NCBI GenBank assembly: GCA_910576325.1
Contig: CAJTIM010000006.1
Span: forward strand, 1 to 64,000
Direction: 5' to 3'
Length of the DNA stretch: 64,000 nucleotides
Source: Clostridia bacterium
GTDB taxonomy: Bacteria; Bacillota; Clostridia; Lachnospirales; Lachnospiraceae
Below the pieces are notes generated by a model. That model searched no databases and was not told where the DNA came from. It worked only from the letters and a program-made list of their open reading frames with translations. Shown here piece by piece: positions 17,666 to 27,542 of the stretch. A program made the position numbers and the translations under genes. Within the stretch, counting starts at the first letter, position 1. Every line of letters starts with the position of its first letter.

Positions 17666-18700
17666 TTATATATCCGTATTTTTAATCGGTTCTCCTCTAT
17701 GGATACATCTTGGGCTTTCCTTTCCCAGCAGTTCTTTTAAATGTTTTGGTGCCACGCCATATCCTGGGCGAATCACACGCAAATTATCATCTGTAAATAA
17801 CTCCCCTTCTTTTATATCCTTTACCGCAAAAACACTTCTTCGAAAGACTGTTGAACTCTTCTCTTTCTCTGTTAGTTTATATCCTGACTTCCTCAGCAGC
17901 AGTTTTGCATTCCGTACATCCAATACCATCTGTGCAAAGTCACCTATCTGCATGCTAAACCTGCTGTCCGGACTCTCTACTCCAGGCAAACATACATGCT
18001 TTTCTATTACACATGCTCCCAAAGAAACGCCGACTATGGCTCCCAAGCTCCCCTCACTGTGATCCGAAAGCCCTATCGGCACCTGAAATCTTTGCCTCAT
18101 ATCCGGAATATCTGCAAGATGCATGTCTGCCCAGTCTGCCGGATATTCACTGCAGCACTTTAACAGGATGATCTGTTCATTTCCCATTCTATGGCAGGCA
18201 TCAACTGCATCCTGTATCTCTTCTATATTCCCCATACCACATGAAATGATCATAGGTTTTCCTTTTGAGGCCGTATACTCAATCAGTGGGATATCCACCA
18301 GCTCAAAGCTGGCTATTTTGTAAGCTTCTGTTTGTATATCTTCCAAAAAGTCTACTGCTGTATAGTCAAACGGTGTGGACAAAAAATCCACACCGTTTTT
18401 TTCACACTCCTCTTTGATACGTTCCTGCCATTCCCAGGGTGTCCCTGCTTCTGTGTATAAATCATAAAGTTTATATCCGTCCCACAGCCCGCCATGAATA
18501 CGGAAATATTCATTATCGCAGTCAATTGTCATGGTTTCTGCTGTATAAGTCTGAATTTTTACGCAGTCCGCACCGGCTTCCGCTGACTGTCTGACAAGCT
18601 CCAGCGCATTTTCAAGACTTCCTCCATGATTAGCACTCACTTCTGCAATAACATAAACTTTGCCTTTAGTTATTTTTTCAAATAACTGGAACATCTCCAC
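17666..18700 (-). CDS. pseI: PseI, pseudaminic acid synthase
   Basis: 344 aa. A NeuB-type TIM barrel (VIAEVSANHGGSLENALEL, then ADCVKIQTYTAETMTID) is followed by a C-terminal SAF antifreeze-like domain (VFAVKDIKEGELFTDDNL). The GGLWDGYKLYDLYTEAGTPWEW segment near residue 70-90 separates PseI from NeuB sialic acid synthases. It condenses phosphoenolpyruvate with 2,4-diacetamido-trideoxy-altrose. IGLSDHSEGS and IEKHVCLPG are conserved active-site segments. Confidence 0.93.
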   Translation of the reverse strand: MEMFQLFEKITKGKVYVIAEVSANHGGSLENALELVRQSAEAGADCVKIQTYTAETMTIDCDNEYFRIHGGLWDGYKLYDLYTEAGTPWEWQERIKEECEKNGVDFLSTPFDYTAVDFLEDIQTEAYKIASFELVDIPLIEYTASKGKPMIISCGMGNIEEIQDAVDACHRMGNEQIILLKCCSEYPADWADMHLADIPDMRQRFQVPIGLSDHSEGSLGAIVGVSLGACVIEKHVCLPGVESPDSRFSMQIGDFAQMVLDVRNAKLLLRKSGYKLTEKEKSSTVFRRSVFAVKDIKEGELFTDDNLRVIRPGYGVAPKHLKELLGKESPRCIHRGEPIKNTDI

Positions 18701-18722
18701 CCTCCATTTTCTGAGCCGTCAC

Positions 18723-18766
18723 TCTATATTTCAATAATGCCTCTGTTTTGCAAAAACAGAACTGCC
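18723..18766 (-). pseudogene. Short duplicated fragment of a pseF-like gene
   Basis: Between pseI and the methylase gene, 43 bases encode GQFCFCKTEALLKY, nearly the same as GQFYFCRTEALLKY inside pseF (DNA at about 19617-19660). The rest of the copy is missing. It shows that a second, diverged pseF once stood here. Confidence 0.6.
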
Positions 18767-18811
18767 GCTTTCGCCTTTTTTATCGTTCTACATTCCTATC
18801 ATTAAACATTT

Positions 18812-19445
18812 CTATTTCTCAGCTTTCTTGAGCAAAAACCATGTAATATCATCCTGCGGAAAATTATTATCTCTATGATATACAAATCCATAATCAACCA
18901 GCTCTAAATCCGAAAACTTATCCATCATTTCACCTGCAAAATCTCTCTTAAATAATCTGTTTTCATACCCACGATAGTTAATTTCAACAGGTGTCGGATT
19001 GTAATACTCCGCTATACAGATATATTTCTTTGAACATTTATAAAGCTTTTCATAAACATGCTTTAATTCTTCTGGATTAATATGAATCAAAACCCCTTTA
19101 ATTAAAGCCATATCGAACTGTTCTTTAACCGCTTCTGCATCAAAGTCCAAAATTGATCCTTCATATATATTTTCATGCGGAAGAAACTGTTTTAACACAT
19201 CCAAAGCTTTTATATTAATCTCAATCGCTGAACATTCTACAGAAGGAATCAGCATTTTTATCGCACGCAGATTTATGCCAATATTAGATCCGAATTCAAT
19301 TACACGTTTCACCCCCCCCCGTTCTGGACAATACTGTGGAAAATAGTGCTGTGTTTGAGGCAAGTATGGTTTCATCACTATTTCTTTCTACATACGCGTC
19401 TCCAAATTTTCCACTCCAAAAATCTTCCTGTTCTGTCTTATACAT
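18812..19445 (-). pseudogene. Pseudaminic-acid-associated methylase, frame switched off at a G9 tract
   Basis: A SAM methyltransferase of the pseudaminic acid biosynthesis-associated family (RVIEFGSNIGINLRAIKML is motif I). The natural start is ATG 19445, with AAAGGA upstream, giving YKTEQEDFWSGKFGDAYVER, the expected N-terminus. At 19312-19320 nine G put the frame into TGA right after the tract (about 45 aa). With eight or eleven G the frame would run on to the stop at 18812 and give about 210 aa, the normal family length. So the gene is intact except for tract length and looks like an off phase variant. The family is linked to pse loci; its substrate is unproven. Confidence 0.8.
19312..19320 (-). 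repeat. Homopolymer tract G9 (contingency-type)
   Basis: Nine consecutive G on the coding strand of the methylase gene. Gain or loss of bases would toggle full-length protein on and off; one base fewer restores the frame. Confidence 0.8.
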
Positions 19446-19472
19446 ATTTTTCTTTCCTTTCTGCTATTAATT

Positions 19473-20183
19473 TTAAATTTCAAAATCCCTCTTGATAACT
19501 TTTTGAACCATCAATCTGTATTTCATTTCTGCTATTTTCCAGTCTGATGGGCTGTCTATATCCTGCACCTCCTCATCTGGCACAATCATTGGCACTATAT
19601 TTGGTGTAACTAGCGAACTATATTTCAATAATGCCTCTGTTCTGCAGAAATAAAATTGTCCGCAGTCATGATAGATTGGTTCCAAATCCTGGCTTCTGGC
19701 TGTCTCAAATTCCGGATATTGATACCCTGCCCTATTGTCTTTGATTAGCAGTCCTCTCTGTGGTGGAAAATTGAATCTCACAACTGGCATTAAAGAATCG
19801 GCCTTCTCATGTTCTAATAAACTTTCTGCCTGTCTCAATTTTTCCGCTGTTATAAATGGCGCTGTCGGATAGATACAACAGAGCAAATCAAACTGTTTTC
19901 CTCTAGCTGTATAATCAGCAAGCACTTCTTTCAACACATCTGCAGTAACTGCCCAGTCATTGCTTGTGGCTTCACTTCGCATAAATGGCACAACTGCACC
20001 ATACTGCTCTGCAACTTTCGCAATTTCCTCACTGTCTGTAGACACCATGACTTCATCAAAGATACCGCTTTTCAATGCTGCTTCAATGCTGTATGCAATA
20101 ATCGGTTTTCCACAAAATTCTTTGATATTTTTCTTGGGAATTCTTTTTGAGCCGCCACGGGCTGTTATAATTGCTACTTTCAC
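19473..20183 (-). CDS. pseF: PseF, CMP-pseudaminic acid cytidylyltransferase
   Basis: 236 aa. IITARGGSKRIPKKNIKEFCG at the start is the nucleotide-binding P-loop-like motif of CMP-sugar synthetases, and VMVSTDSEEIA, CCIYPTAPF and YHDCGQFYFCRTEALL follow in the PseF order. It activates pseudaminic acid with CTP for glycosyltransferases. A fragment of a second copy lies at 18723-18766. Confidence 0.92.
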   Translation of the reverse strand: MKVAIITARGGSKRIPKKNIKEFCGKPIIAYSIEAALKSGIFDEVMVSTDSEEIAKVAEQYGAVVPFMRSEATSNDWAVTADVLKEVLADYTARGKQFDLLCCIYPTAPFITAEKLRQAESLLEHEKADSLMPVVRFNFPPQRGLLIKDNRAGYQYPEFETARSQDLEPIYHDCGQFYFCRTEALLKYSSLVTPNIVPMIVPDEEVQDIDSPSDWKIAEMKYRLMVQKVIKRDFEI

Positions 20184-20242
20184 TTTTTCACCATACCATT
20201 TCTATGAATGAACTATTTCCTTACTGTCTTTTTTAATAAAAG

Positions 20243-21448
20243 CTAATGTCTATAATTTCCTATTACCTTTGTAACTGCATGTATCACATCTTCCACATCT
20301 TGCTCTGTCATCTTTGGATAAAGAGGGATACTTACTATTCCCTTATATATTTCCTCTGCATTAGGACACAGGCCCTTTTCATACCCAAGATGTCTGTAAT
20401 AAGGGAACCAGTAAACAGGCACATAATGAATCTGGCATTGCACATTTTCTGCTGACATTGCATCAAAAAACTGACGTCTGGTACATGTCAGCTTTTTAAG
20501 GTCTAATTGGATTATATACAGATGCTTACAGGCGTCTGATTTCGGTATTTCTTCCTGCAAAATAATCTCAGGAATATCACGGAAAGCCTTGTTATATCTC
20601 CTTACAATCTCCTTCCTTCTTTTTACGAACTGATCCATTTTTTTTAGCTGGCTCAATAGCAAGGCTGCCTGGAAGTCTGTCATTCGGTAGTTATAGCCTA
20701 GAGATACTTGTTCATAGTACCAGGGGCCTTCATGGGGCGCCTCTTCCATCTGCGTTTCTTCATGGGTAATACCGTGTGTATGAGCAAGGACTAGCTTTTG
20801 ATAAAGCTCCCTGTCATTCGTTAGAACTGCCCCTCCTTCTCCCGAGGTAATAGTTTTTACCGGATGGAAAGAAAAGCAAGTCATATCTGCAAGGCTTCCC
20901 ACCTGCTTCCCATCATACTTAGTTCCTATGGAATGGGCCGCATCTTCAATAAAGAACAGATTATACTTATCGCACAGTTCTCTGATTTCTTTGTTCTTTA
21001 CAGCCTGTCCTGTAAAGTCTACGGCGACCACAGCCTTTGTCTTTTCTGTAATATGTGCCTCTATGCTTTTTGGATCGATATTATATGTGTCAGGCTCTAC
21101 ATCTGCAAATACTGGCCTCGCTCCGCAGTACAGCGCACAGTTGGCGCTTGCCGCAAAGGTCAGGGGCGTGGTAATCACTTCCTCTCCTGGTCCGATTCCG
21201 GCTGCCAGACATGCACAGTGAAGGGCCGCTGTTCCATTGGAAACTGCCACAGCATATCCTGCTCCCGCATAGTCTGCAAGTGCTTGTTCCAACTCTCCCA
21301 CCTTTGGCCCGCAGGTAATAAAATCACTTGTCAGAACTTCGCTAACAGCCTTTCTGTCATCCTCGTCAATCCATTGTTTTCCGTAAAATATCTTTTCTTT
21401 CCGAACAGGCTGTCCGCCATCTATCGCTAATCTATCCATATGAAGCAT
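20243..21448 (-). CDS. pseC: PseC, UDP-4-amino-4,6-dideoxy-AltNAc transaminase
   Basis: 401 aa DegT-family PLP enzyme. SNGTAALHCACLAAG binds cofactor phosphate, FIEDAAHSIG holds the Asp to the pyridine N, and FHPVKTITSGEGG holds the catalytic Lys. ITTPLTFAASANCALYCGA is typical of PseC. It aminates the C4 keto sugar made by PseB. The gene follows pseB in the usual order. Confidence 0.92.
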   Translation of the reverse strand: MLHMDRLAIDGGQPVRKEKIFYGKQWIDEDDRKAVSEVLTSDFITCGPKVGELEQALADYAGAGYAVAVSNGTAALHCACLAAGIGPGEEVITTPLTFAASANCALYCGARPVFADVEPDTYNIDPKSIEAHITEKTKAVVAVDFTGQAVKNKEIRELCDKYNLFFIEDAAHSIGTKYDGKQVGSLADMTCFSFHPVKTITSGEGGAVLTNDRELYQKLVLAHTHGITHEETQMEEAPHEGPWYYEQVSLGYNYRMTDFQAALLLSQLKKMDQFVKRRKEIVRRYNKAFRDIPEIILQEEIPKSDACKHLYIIQLDLKKLTCTRRQFFDAMSAENVQCQIHYVPVYWFPYYRHLGYEKGLCPNAEEIYKGIVSIPLYPKMTEQDVEDVIHAVTKVIGNYRH

Positions 21449-21485
21449 CCCGCTCCTTCCTCATTTTTGCATAAAAAAAGAGCTT

Positions 21486-22481
21486 TTAATGCTCATCCAA
21501 ATCTGTCTTAAGCTTTTCTTTTAAATCTTCTATATCCAGCCATTCCGTATTCGTTCCGGAACTGTATTCAAACTCAGAGGTTACCAGCCTTCCCTCTGGA
21601 ATAATGTCCTTTTTTCCCCACCAGTTATAATGGGGGTAAACAATAAAATGCTTTTCATATTCATAGGTGTGGAGAGAATCCTCTCTGGTCACCATGATTT
21701 CATGAAGCTTTTCTCCTTCCCGGATTCCCACCTCCGGCATCTCACATCCCGGCATCATGGCCTGTGCCAGATCTATAATTTTAAATGAAGGGATTTTGGA
21801 AATAAATGTCTCTCCACCACGAGCCTCTTCTAGCGCTTTGATAACCAGCTCTACCCCCTGCTCCAGACTAATCCAGAACCGTGTCATCCGATAATCCGTA
21901 ATAGGAAGTTCAGTTCCTCCATTGTCTATAATATTCTGGAAGAAGGGAATCACGCTTCCTCTGCTCCCAGCCACATTTCCATAGCGGACCACCGCAAATC
22001 TGGTCCCATCCTTTCCGGAATAAGCATTCGCCGCAGTAAACAGCTTATCCGACACTAATTTTGTCCCTCCATACAGATTAATAGGATTTACGGCTTTATC
22101 TGTAGATAATGCCACAACCTTCTTTACCCCCGCATCCAAAGAAGCATTGATCACATTCATTGCTCCATTAATATTCGTTTTGATCGCTTCATTGGGATTA
22201 TATTCACAGGCCGGAACCTGTTTTAATGCAGCTGCATGAATCACATAATCTATACCTTTCATGGCCATTCGAAGGCGATCCGGATCTCGGACATCTCCAA
22301 TAAAATAGCGCAGTATATCTCTGTATTCTCTATAAGCATTTTCCATTAAAAATTGCTTGTACTCATCTCTAGAGTAAATAATAACTTTTTTCGGCTGATA
22401 ATGTTTTAGTACATAATCTACAAAATGATGGCCAAAAGAGCCTGTTCCGCCTGTTATCAATATCACTTTATTGTTTAACAT
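21486..22481 (-). CDS. pseB: PseB, inverting UDP-GlcNAc 4,6-dehydratase
   Basis: 331 aa SDR enzyme. LITGGTGSFGHHFVDYVL is the NAD(P)-binding Gly-rich loop. HAAALKQVPACEYNPNEAIKTN and LSTDKAVNPINLYGGTKLVSDK carry the active-site Asp-Lys and Tyr-x-x-x-Lys of the FlaA1/PseB type. There are no membrane helices, unlike PglF. It starts CMP-pseudaminic acid synthesis by forming the 4-keto-6-deoxy-L-altro sugar. First gene of the pse cassette. Confidence 0.93.
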   Translation of the reverse strand: MLNNKVILITGGTGSFGHHFVDYVLKHYQPKKVIIYSRDEYKQFLMENAYREYRDILRYFIGDVRDPDRLRMAMKGIDYVIHAAALKQVPACEYNPNEAIKTNINGAMNVINASLDAGVKKVVALSTDKAVNPINLYGGTKLVSDKLFTAANAYSGKDGTRFAVVRYGNVAGSRGSVIPFFQNIIDNGGTELPITDYRMTRFWISLEQGVELVIKALEEARGGETFISKIPSFKIIDLAQAMMPGCEMPEVGIREGEKLHEIMVTREDSLHTYEYEKHFIVYPHYNWWGKKDIIPEGRLVTSEFEYSSGTNTEWLDIEDLKEKLKTDLDEH

Positions 22482-22496
22482 ATTGCCTCCATCATA

Positions 22497-23540
22497 TTAC
22501 TTATTTTTATAAAAGGGCTTATGAATTCTTCCCTTAAAAACACATTTAATAAACAATCTACATTTATCCTTTAATTTGACATGATTCAACTCTTCAAATC
22601 TGCAAAACACATGAAATACTGATATGCCAAACTCACTATACATATAACATAGTTCATAATAATGCTTTGATAATACAAGCAATATCTGATCATCCATTTC
22701 ACCAATCATCTGTCGTGCATATTTCATCAAAATCCTTCCGTTTTCACTTATATCCTGTATTTTAGACAATTGTCCTGCATACCCTTTTATTAGTTTATCT
22801 TTTTCTTCTTTTTGCAAGTCTAAAGTCTCTACATATTCCTTTTGAATATCTGTTACTTCCTTTGCTATTTCCTCCTTTCTTTTTCCAAAATTTGAACTAT
22901 GGATTCTATAATTCAAAAAAATCTCCGGCAAATTTATCATCTGCTTTCCATGCAATACTGACTGATTCATTATCCGCATCCACAAATCATAATCATCTGC
23001 AAATGTCCTCTGATAATACAACTCATGTGCTCGAATAAAATCCGTTCTCAACATCACTGTAGGATGAAAAAAGCAGTTATATCGAAGCAGTGCAATACGT
23101 ATCTCCTGAAAAGAACACGGAAATAGCTCTTTGTTCCTTTTTATTTTTCCCTCAATTAAATAATGAACATTTCCTCCGCACATGGCTACATCAGGATGTC
23201 GTTCCATATATTCCGCCTGTATCTCAAGTCTTCTCTCAGAAGCAATATCATCTGAATCCATTCTAGCAATATATGTCCCCTCTGCCAGCCGAATTCCTCT
23301 GTTCAAACTGTCTCTTAACCCCAGATTCCTTTCATTCCGGCAAAAACGAATTCTACTGTCTGTATATCCCTGAATGATGTCAACGCTTCTATCCGTAGAT
23401 CCATCATCCAAAATAATAAATTCAAAATCCTTAAAAGTCTGATTTAAGATACTGTCTATGGCCTCTTTTACATATAACTCATTGTTGAAAACAGACATGA
23501 CAACGGAAACCAAAGGTTTTGAAATTCTATCCATCCGCAC
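22497..23540 (-). CDS. GT2 family glycosyltransferase
   Basis: 347 aa. VSVVMSVFNNELYVKEAIDSIL, LDDGSTDRS and ARMDSDDIAS near residue 98 (D-x-D) are standard, and ADDYDLWMRIMNQS follows near residue 185. It overlaps the upstream GT11 gene by 14 nt. Substrate unknown. Confidence 0.85.
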   Translation of the reverse strand: MRMDRISKPLVSVVMSVFNNELYVKEAIDSILNQTFKDFEFIILDDGSTDRSVDIIQGYTDSRIRFCRNERNLGLRDSLNRGIRLAEGTYIARMDSDDIASERRLEIQAEYMERHPDVAMCGGNVHYLIEGKIKRNKELFPCSFQEIRIALLRYNCFFHPTVMLRTDFIRAHELYYQRTFADDYDLWMRIMNQSVLHGKQMINLPEIFLNYRIHSSNFGKRKEEIAKEVTDIQKEYVETLDLQKEEKDKLIKGYAGQLSKIQDISENGRILMKYARQMIGEMDDQILLVLSKHYYELCYMYSEFGISVFHVFCRFEELNHVKLKDKCRLFIKCVFKGRIHKPFYKNK

Positions 23541-24399
23541 CTAATCTAATCCACCCTTCACATCCAATATCCGGATTTTCGGTATAATTCATCCATTTCT
23601 CAGGCATGATTACTATCTTATCAGGATTTTGATTCAGCCAAGCCGCCCACCAGCTAAATGTACTGTTCGCTATAATCTGATGTTTACACAAGCTCATTAA
23701 CTGCATGTCCAGAAAACTTTTATTATCCGAATTCCAATTCACAAGCCTGATACTTCCCAAATCAAAATTTTTTTGTATCCATTCAATCTCATCACTGAAC
23801 ACGTAGAAGAAAGGGTTGGTTACATGATTCTGAATATAAGCAATAGCTCTGCTGTAATAAGCTTTTGTACATATATTCCCATAATTATCCAGATTGTCCC
23901 CGGATAAATAATCTCCTCTTCTAATATGAATAGCTACCGATTCATTATTTAAAATTTCTGACAAGCATTCCTTATTCTTCTTATCAACTATGTGGGGAAA
24001 TGTAAACATCTTCAAAATTTCACTTCTGATATTTTTAAAATACTTTTCCGTCTGCCAATATCCTTCCAGATAAATAGTATTTAGCCCTAATATTTCAGGT
24101 TTATATTCATAGGCCTGCTCTAAATAATGTGTTGCCTTCCGAATTCCACCTATTTTCCTTTTCAATCTTCCCCAAAGAGTTAATTGTAAGTCGGCAAATT
24201 TATTTATTTCTTTTTCAGATGCTTCCGCTAAATCTAACCCAAAAATCCTCTTTAATTCATATCCATTGTGAATATTTCCATATTTTTGTATATGTGTTAG
24301 ATCAGCTTTTACTTCTTTTCCCTCAATCTCCATACTTTTATATAGGGCAGCCTGGAACATTTGATTTCCTAAGCCACCCATTATTTTAATAATAACCAT
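23527..24399 (-). CDS. GT11 alpha-1,2-fucosyltransferase (copy 2)
   Basis: 290 aa. IMGGLGNQMFQAALYKSM opens the protein, VAIHIRRGDYLSGDN near residue 160 is the donor motif, and IIANSTFSWWAAWLNQNPD near residue 245 completes GT11. It is diverged from copy 1 (about half the visible motif positions outside the core differ), so it is not a recent duplicate. Two different fucosyltransferases in one cluster suggest two fucose positions or alternative acceptors. Confidence 0.9.
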   Translation of the reverse strand: MVIIKIMGGLGNQMFQAALYKSMEIEGKEVKADLTHIQKYGNIHNGYELKRIFGLDLAEASEKEINKFADLQLTLWGRLKRKIGGIRKATHYLEQAYEYKPEILGLNTIYLEGYWQTEKYFKNIRSEILKMFTFPHIVDKKNKECLSEILNNESVAIHIRRGDYLSGDNLDNYGNICTKAYYSRAIAYIQNHVTNPFFYVFSDEIEWIQKNFDLGSIRLVNWNSDNKSFLDMQLMSLCKHQIIANSTFSWWAAWLNQNPDKIVIMPEKWMNYTENPDIGCEGWIRLGADG

Positions 24400-25399
24400 T
24401 CTTTTTAAACCTTTCCCGAATTGACTTCAATTTATATCCCATTAACAGACAACAAAATTGCGGGGAAAAAAAGAAAGCCATGCGGAACAAATTGGCTTTT
24501 CTCCAAGTTCTTGTTCGTATCTTACATTCCTTACAAACTTGTAATAGCTTTTTCTGAATTACTTTTTGGTATATTTTTTTATCCTTAATTTTTTTACTTA
24601 TATAAATCCTATAATAGCTTAGAAATAATTGATTTAAATAGTTATTTAAGCTTAGCTCATATAGTTCTGCATTACCATATAATTTCAATATTTTATTTCT
24701 TTCTTCACAATTCTCAATTGCGCTCAGGGCTTGTCCTGGTTCTATACCTTCGTTCATAATGCTCCCTGATCTTTCTACAACGTAATTGTAATAGTTCTTC
24801 CCAGCACATACAACCCTATGACTTCTTAAATAAGCCTCTACTGTAAAACAAATATCCTCATAATTCTTTCCCTTCGGAAATCTTAGCTGTTTAATTGTTT
24901 CAAAGTAATACAGTTTATTCCACACCGCATTTATAAATTGATAGTGCTCATTTCCATAAAAATGCTGATATACCGCCTCCTCACCTGAACAAGTCCATAC
25001 CCGACTGGTTTCAGGAACATAAATAAAATCTTTATATATTTGGCAAACATTGGCTATGGCAATCTCTGCCCTTTCTTTATGGCACAATTCTAATAAACTC
25101 CCCAGCATCTCCGGTTCTATATAATCATCGCCATCTATAAAGCTGATATATTCTCCAGTCGCATTTTCCATTCCAACATTTCTTGCATCAGATAATCCAC
25201 CATTTTTTTTATGAATTACTTTGATTCGATCGTCCAATTCAGACATATTATCACATATAATTCCCGATAAGTCTGTCGATCCGTCATCTACTAATAATAT
25301 TTCTAAATTTGAATATGTCTGATTTACGACTGATAAAATGCATTTCTTAACATATTTTTCAATATTATAAACGGGAATAATTACTGATATTTTATCCAT
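24386..25399 (-). CDS. GT2 family glycosyltransferase
   Basis: 337 aa. SVIIPVYNIEKYVKKCILSVV, LVDDGSTDLSG and SFIDGDDYIEPE near residue 93 mark a GT2 enzyme. FPKGKNYEDICFTVEAYL near residue 180 is the usual acceptor-side Glu-Asp. The C-terminal end is basic and hydrophobic and may contact the membrane. It overlaps the GT11 gene by 14 nt. Confidence 0.85.
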   Translation of the reverse strand: MDKISVIIPVYNIEKYVKKCILSVVNQTYSNLEILLVDDGSTDLSGIICDNMSELDDRIKVIHKKNGGLSDARNVGMENATGEYISFIDGDDYIEPEMLGSLLELCHKERAEIAIANVCQIYKDFIYVPETSRVWTCSGEEAVYQHFYGNEHYQFINAVWNKLYYFETIKQLRFPKGKNYEDICFTVEAYLRSHRVVCAGKNYYNYVVERSGSIMNEGIEPGQALSAIENCEERNKILKLYGNAELYELSLNNYLNQLFLSYYRIYISKKIKDKKIYQKVIQKKLLQVCKECKIRTRTWRKANLFRMAFFFSPQFCCLLMGYKLKSIRERFKKNGYY

Positions 25400-25401
25400 T
25401 G

Positions 25402-26397
25402 CTATTTTATCCTATAATATAACCCAACTAATTTCGAGACTGCGTCTATCCCCAAAGCTTTTAGCAAATATCGCATCATCTTCACACCTACACTTTTTTT
25501 ATATAAAAGTAAAAACTGATAGTCCCGAAAAAATCTTTTACAACTTTCTAGGTTCTTCTTAGAAATTGTCTTTTTTCCATTACAATATATTAATAAAGCT
25601 ATGGCATATTCATATGCCATAAAACTATAAATTGCTTCCTCTACTTCCTGGTGATTTTTTGCTATTATACATGAATCAGATATAACCTCCATCAAACATA
25701 ACAACTTATTTTCATTAAATGATTGAGTAACAGACCCCTCCCTTTGTTGACGGTAAAAATAATAATTTTCCTCCAAAGCATCAAATTTATAAGCATTTAA
25801 AAACACTTTAAGACACCATATTAAATCTTCAGATGTTTTACCTTCTTTAAAAAGAATATTGTTCTGAACAATTATATTCTTTCTAACTGCTTTTGTGCAG
25901 GCACTACCTGGATACTTTTTTAAAGTCGCTAGATATTTTATCACCTCTTCTTGTGTATGATTCTTGATTTTGCTCCTATCATATTTTTGATCTAAATATA
26001 CTTGTCTCCCATTAGAATATACCTTTTTTCCTGTCAAAAAAATAACATCTATATCTGGTTCAGCTTGTATCAGTCTTAATATTTCTCTTATAATATCTGA
26101 TTCTATATAATCGTCCGAATCAACAAATAATATATAATTTCCTTTTGCCTCCTGAATTCCTCTGTTTCTTGCCACTGATGCACCTTGATTTTTTTGATGA
26201 AAAACAAATATATTCCTATGTTTTCTTGCAAAATAATCACAGATTTTGCCTGAAGCATCAATGGATCCATCATCAATAAGTATAATTTCTATTAAATCCT
26301 TATCTACACTGAGCATACTATTAATACATTCACAAATATAATCCTCTACATTATAAACTGGAACAATTATACTAATGAAAGGTCCTGATTTAGTCAA
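25402..26397 (-). CDS. GT2 family glycosyltransferase
   Basis: 331 aa. SIIVPVYNVEDYICECINSML, LIDDGSIDASG and LFVDSDDYIESD near residue 97. EGKTSEDLIWCLKVFL is the acceptor-side ED motif. Base composition is very AT-rich compared with the pse genes, which hints at a different origin. The start overlaps the upstream GT4 stop by 4 nt. Confidence 0.85.
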   Translation of the reverse strand: MTKSGPFISIIVPVYNVEDYICECINSMLSVDKDLIEIILIDDGSIDASGKICDYFARKHRNIFVFHQKNQGASVARNRGIQEAKGNYILFVDSDDYIESDIIREILRLIQAEPDIDVIFLTGKKVYSNGRQVYLDQKYDRSKIKNHTQEEVIKYLATLKKYPGSACTKAVRKNIIVQNNILFKEGKTSEDLIWCLKVFLNAYKFDALEENYYFYRQQREGSVTQSFNENKLLCLMEVISDSCIIAKNHQEVEEAIYSFMAYEYAIALLIYCNGKKTISKKNLESCKRFFRDYQFLLLYKKSVGVKMMRYLLKALGIDAVSKLVGLYYRIK

Positions 26398-27542
26398 TTT
26401 AATTTTTCCTTTTTATTTATTCTATAAATTTGTTTCATAATATCGCTCACATTTTCCAAAGAAAACTCCTGTATTCTTCTTATATTATAATCTCTCATTT
26501 TCTGTCGTAAGGGTATACTGGTCATTATTTTCCTTATAGCCTCCTCTAACTCAAATACACTATTACCAGAAATGTGAATTCCACCTTTATTATTTTCTAT
26601 CAGATCTCTATTTCCCCGAATATCGGAAACAATACATGGCAGCCCTGATGCCATTGCTTCCATTAGAGCCAAAGAAAGCCCTTCTCTTTTGGACGGAAAT
26701 ACAAAAGCATCTGCCATTTTGTATATCTCAATAACATCATTCCGAAAACCCACTAACCGTATATTTTTTTCTATTTTTAACTTTTGGGACAGCTTGCGAA
26801 TCCTATTTTCACATGGGCCTTTTCCACATATTATATAATGAAGAGTGTCACTTCCTATTGCATTCACTCCTTTTACTACTAAAGCTTGGTTTTTATTTTT
26901 ATTTACTTCACCAACAGATAAAATTACAAAATCCTTTTCTCCTATTCCAAGCTCCTGCCTTTTGGCACTCTTATTTATACATACATTATCAATTCTTTTA
27001 ATGTCAATTCCCACTCCAGGTACATATTCTATCTGAGATGCTCTAAAATATCTTTGAGCCAAGTGATAATCTTCTTCATTTATTGTAATTAAAATATCTG
27101 TATATTTTGACAGCCAGTATTCAATAGGAAAATATAACATCCAATTCAATAATGGTGACCCTTTATAAAAATGAAAACCATGCGCCGTATAAATAATTGT
27201 AGTCCCATTTTTTCTTACCTTACGTCCAGCAATACGTGTAAGCATTCCTCCCGTCGGCGTATGACAATGAATGATATCGTATTTTTCCTCCTCAACTAAT
27301 TTTTTTAATTGATAAAATACTTTAAGATTATTTCTTTTTAAAGGGAATCTTTCAAATGGAAGATCATAAAATATATCACAAAAAGGGATTTCACATTCAT
27401 CCTTATTTTCAAAATCATTCCGTGCACAAACAGATACTTCCCAGCCGGCTTCATGAAACATTTTGATATATGGAAGATGAAATGCATTTATATGCTTTTT
27501 TACAACCGTAGCTACAAACAACACTTTTTTAATCTCGTGCAT
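26394..27542 (-). CDS. GT4 family glycosyltransferase
   Basis: About 382 aa GT-B enzyme. HTPTGGMLTRIAGRK and YTAHGFHFYKGSPLLNW in the N-domain, VGEVNKNKNQALVVKG in the linker, then AFVFPSKREGLSLALMEAM near residue 290 with the conserved Glu pair that holds the nucleotide sugar. I set the start at ATG 27542, which has GGGAG 9 nt upstream; this overlaps the upstream epimerase gene by 14 nt. It resembles the enzymes that add the second sugar of the repeat unit. Confidence 0.85.
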   Translation of the reverse strand: MHEIKKVLFVATVVKKHINAFHLPYIKMFHEAGWEVSVCARNDFENKDECEIPFCDIFYDLPFERFPLKRNNLKVFYQLKKLVEEEKYDIIHCHTPTGGMLTRIAGRKVRKNGTTIIYTAHGFHFYKGSPLLNWMLYFPIEYWLSKYTDILITINEEDYHLAQRYFRASQIEYVPGVGIDIKRIDNVCINKSAKRQELGIGEKDFVILSVGEVNKNKNQALVVKGVNAIGSDTLHYIICGKGPCENRIRKLSQKLKIEKNIRLVGFRNDVIEIYKMADAFVFPSKREGLSLALMEAMASGLPCIVSDIRGNRDLIENNKGGIHISGNSVFELEEAIRKIMTSIPLRQKMRDYNIRRIQEFSLENVSDIMKQIYRINKKEKLN

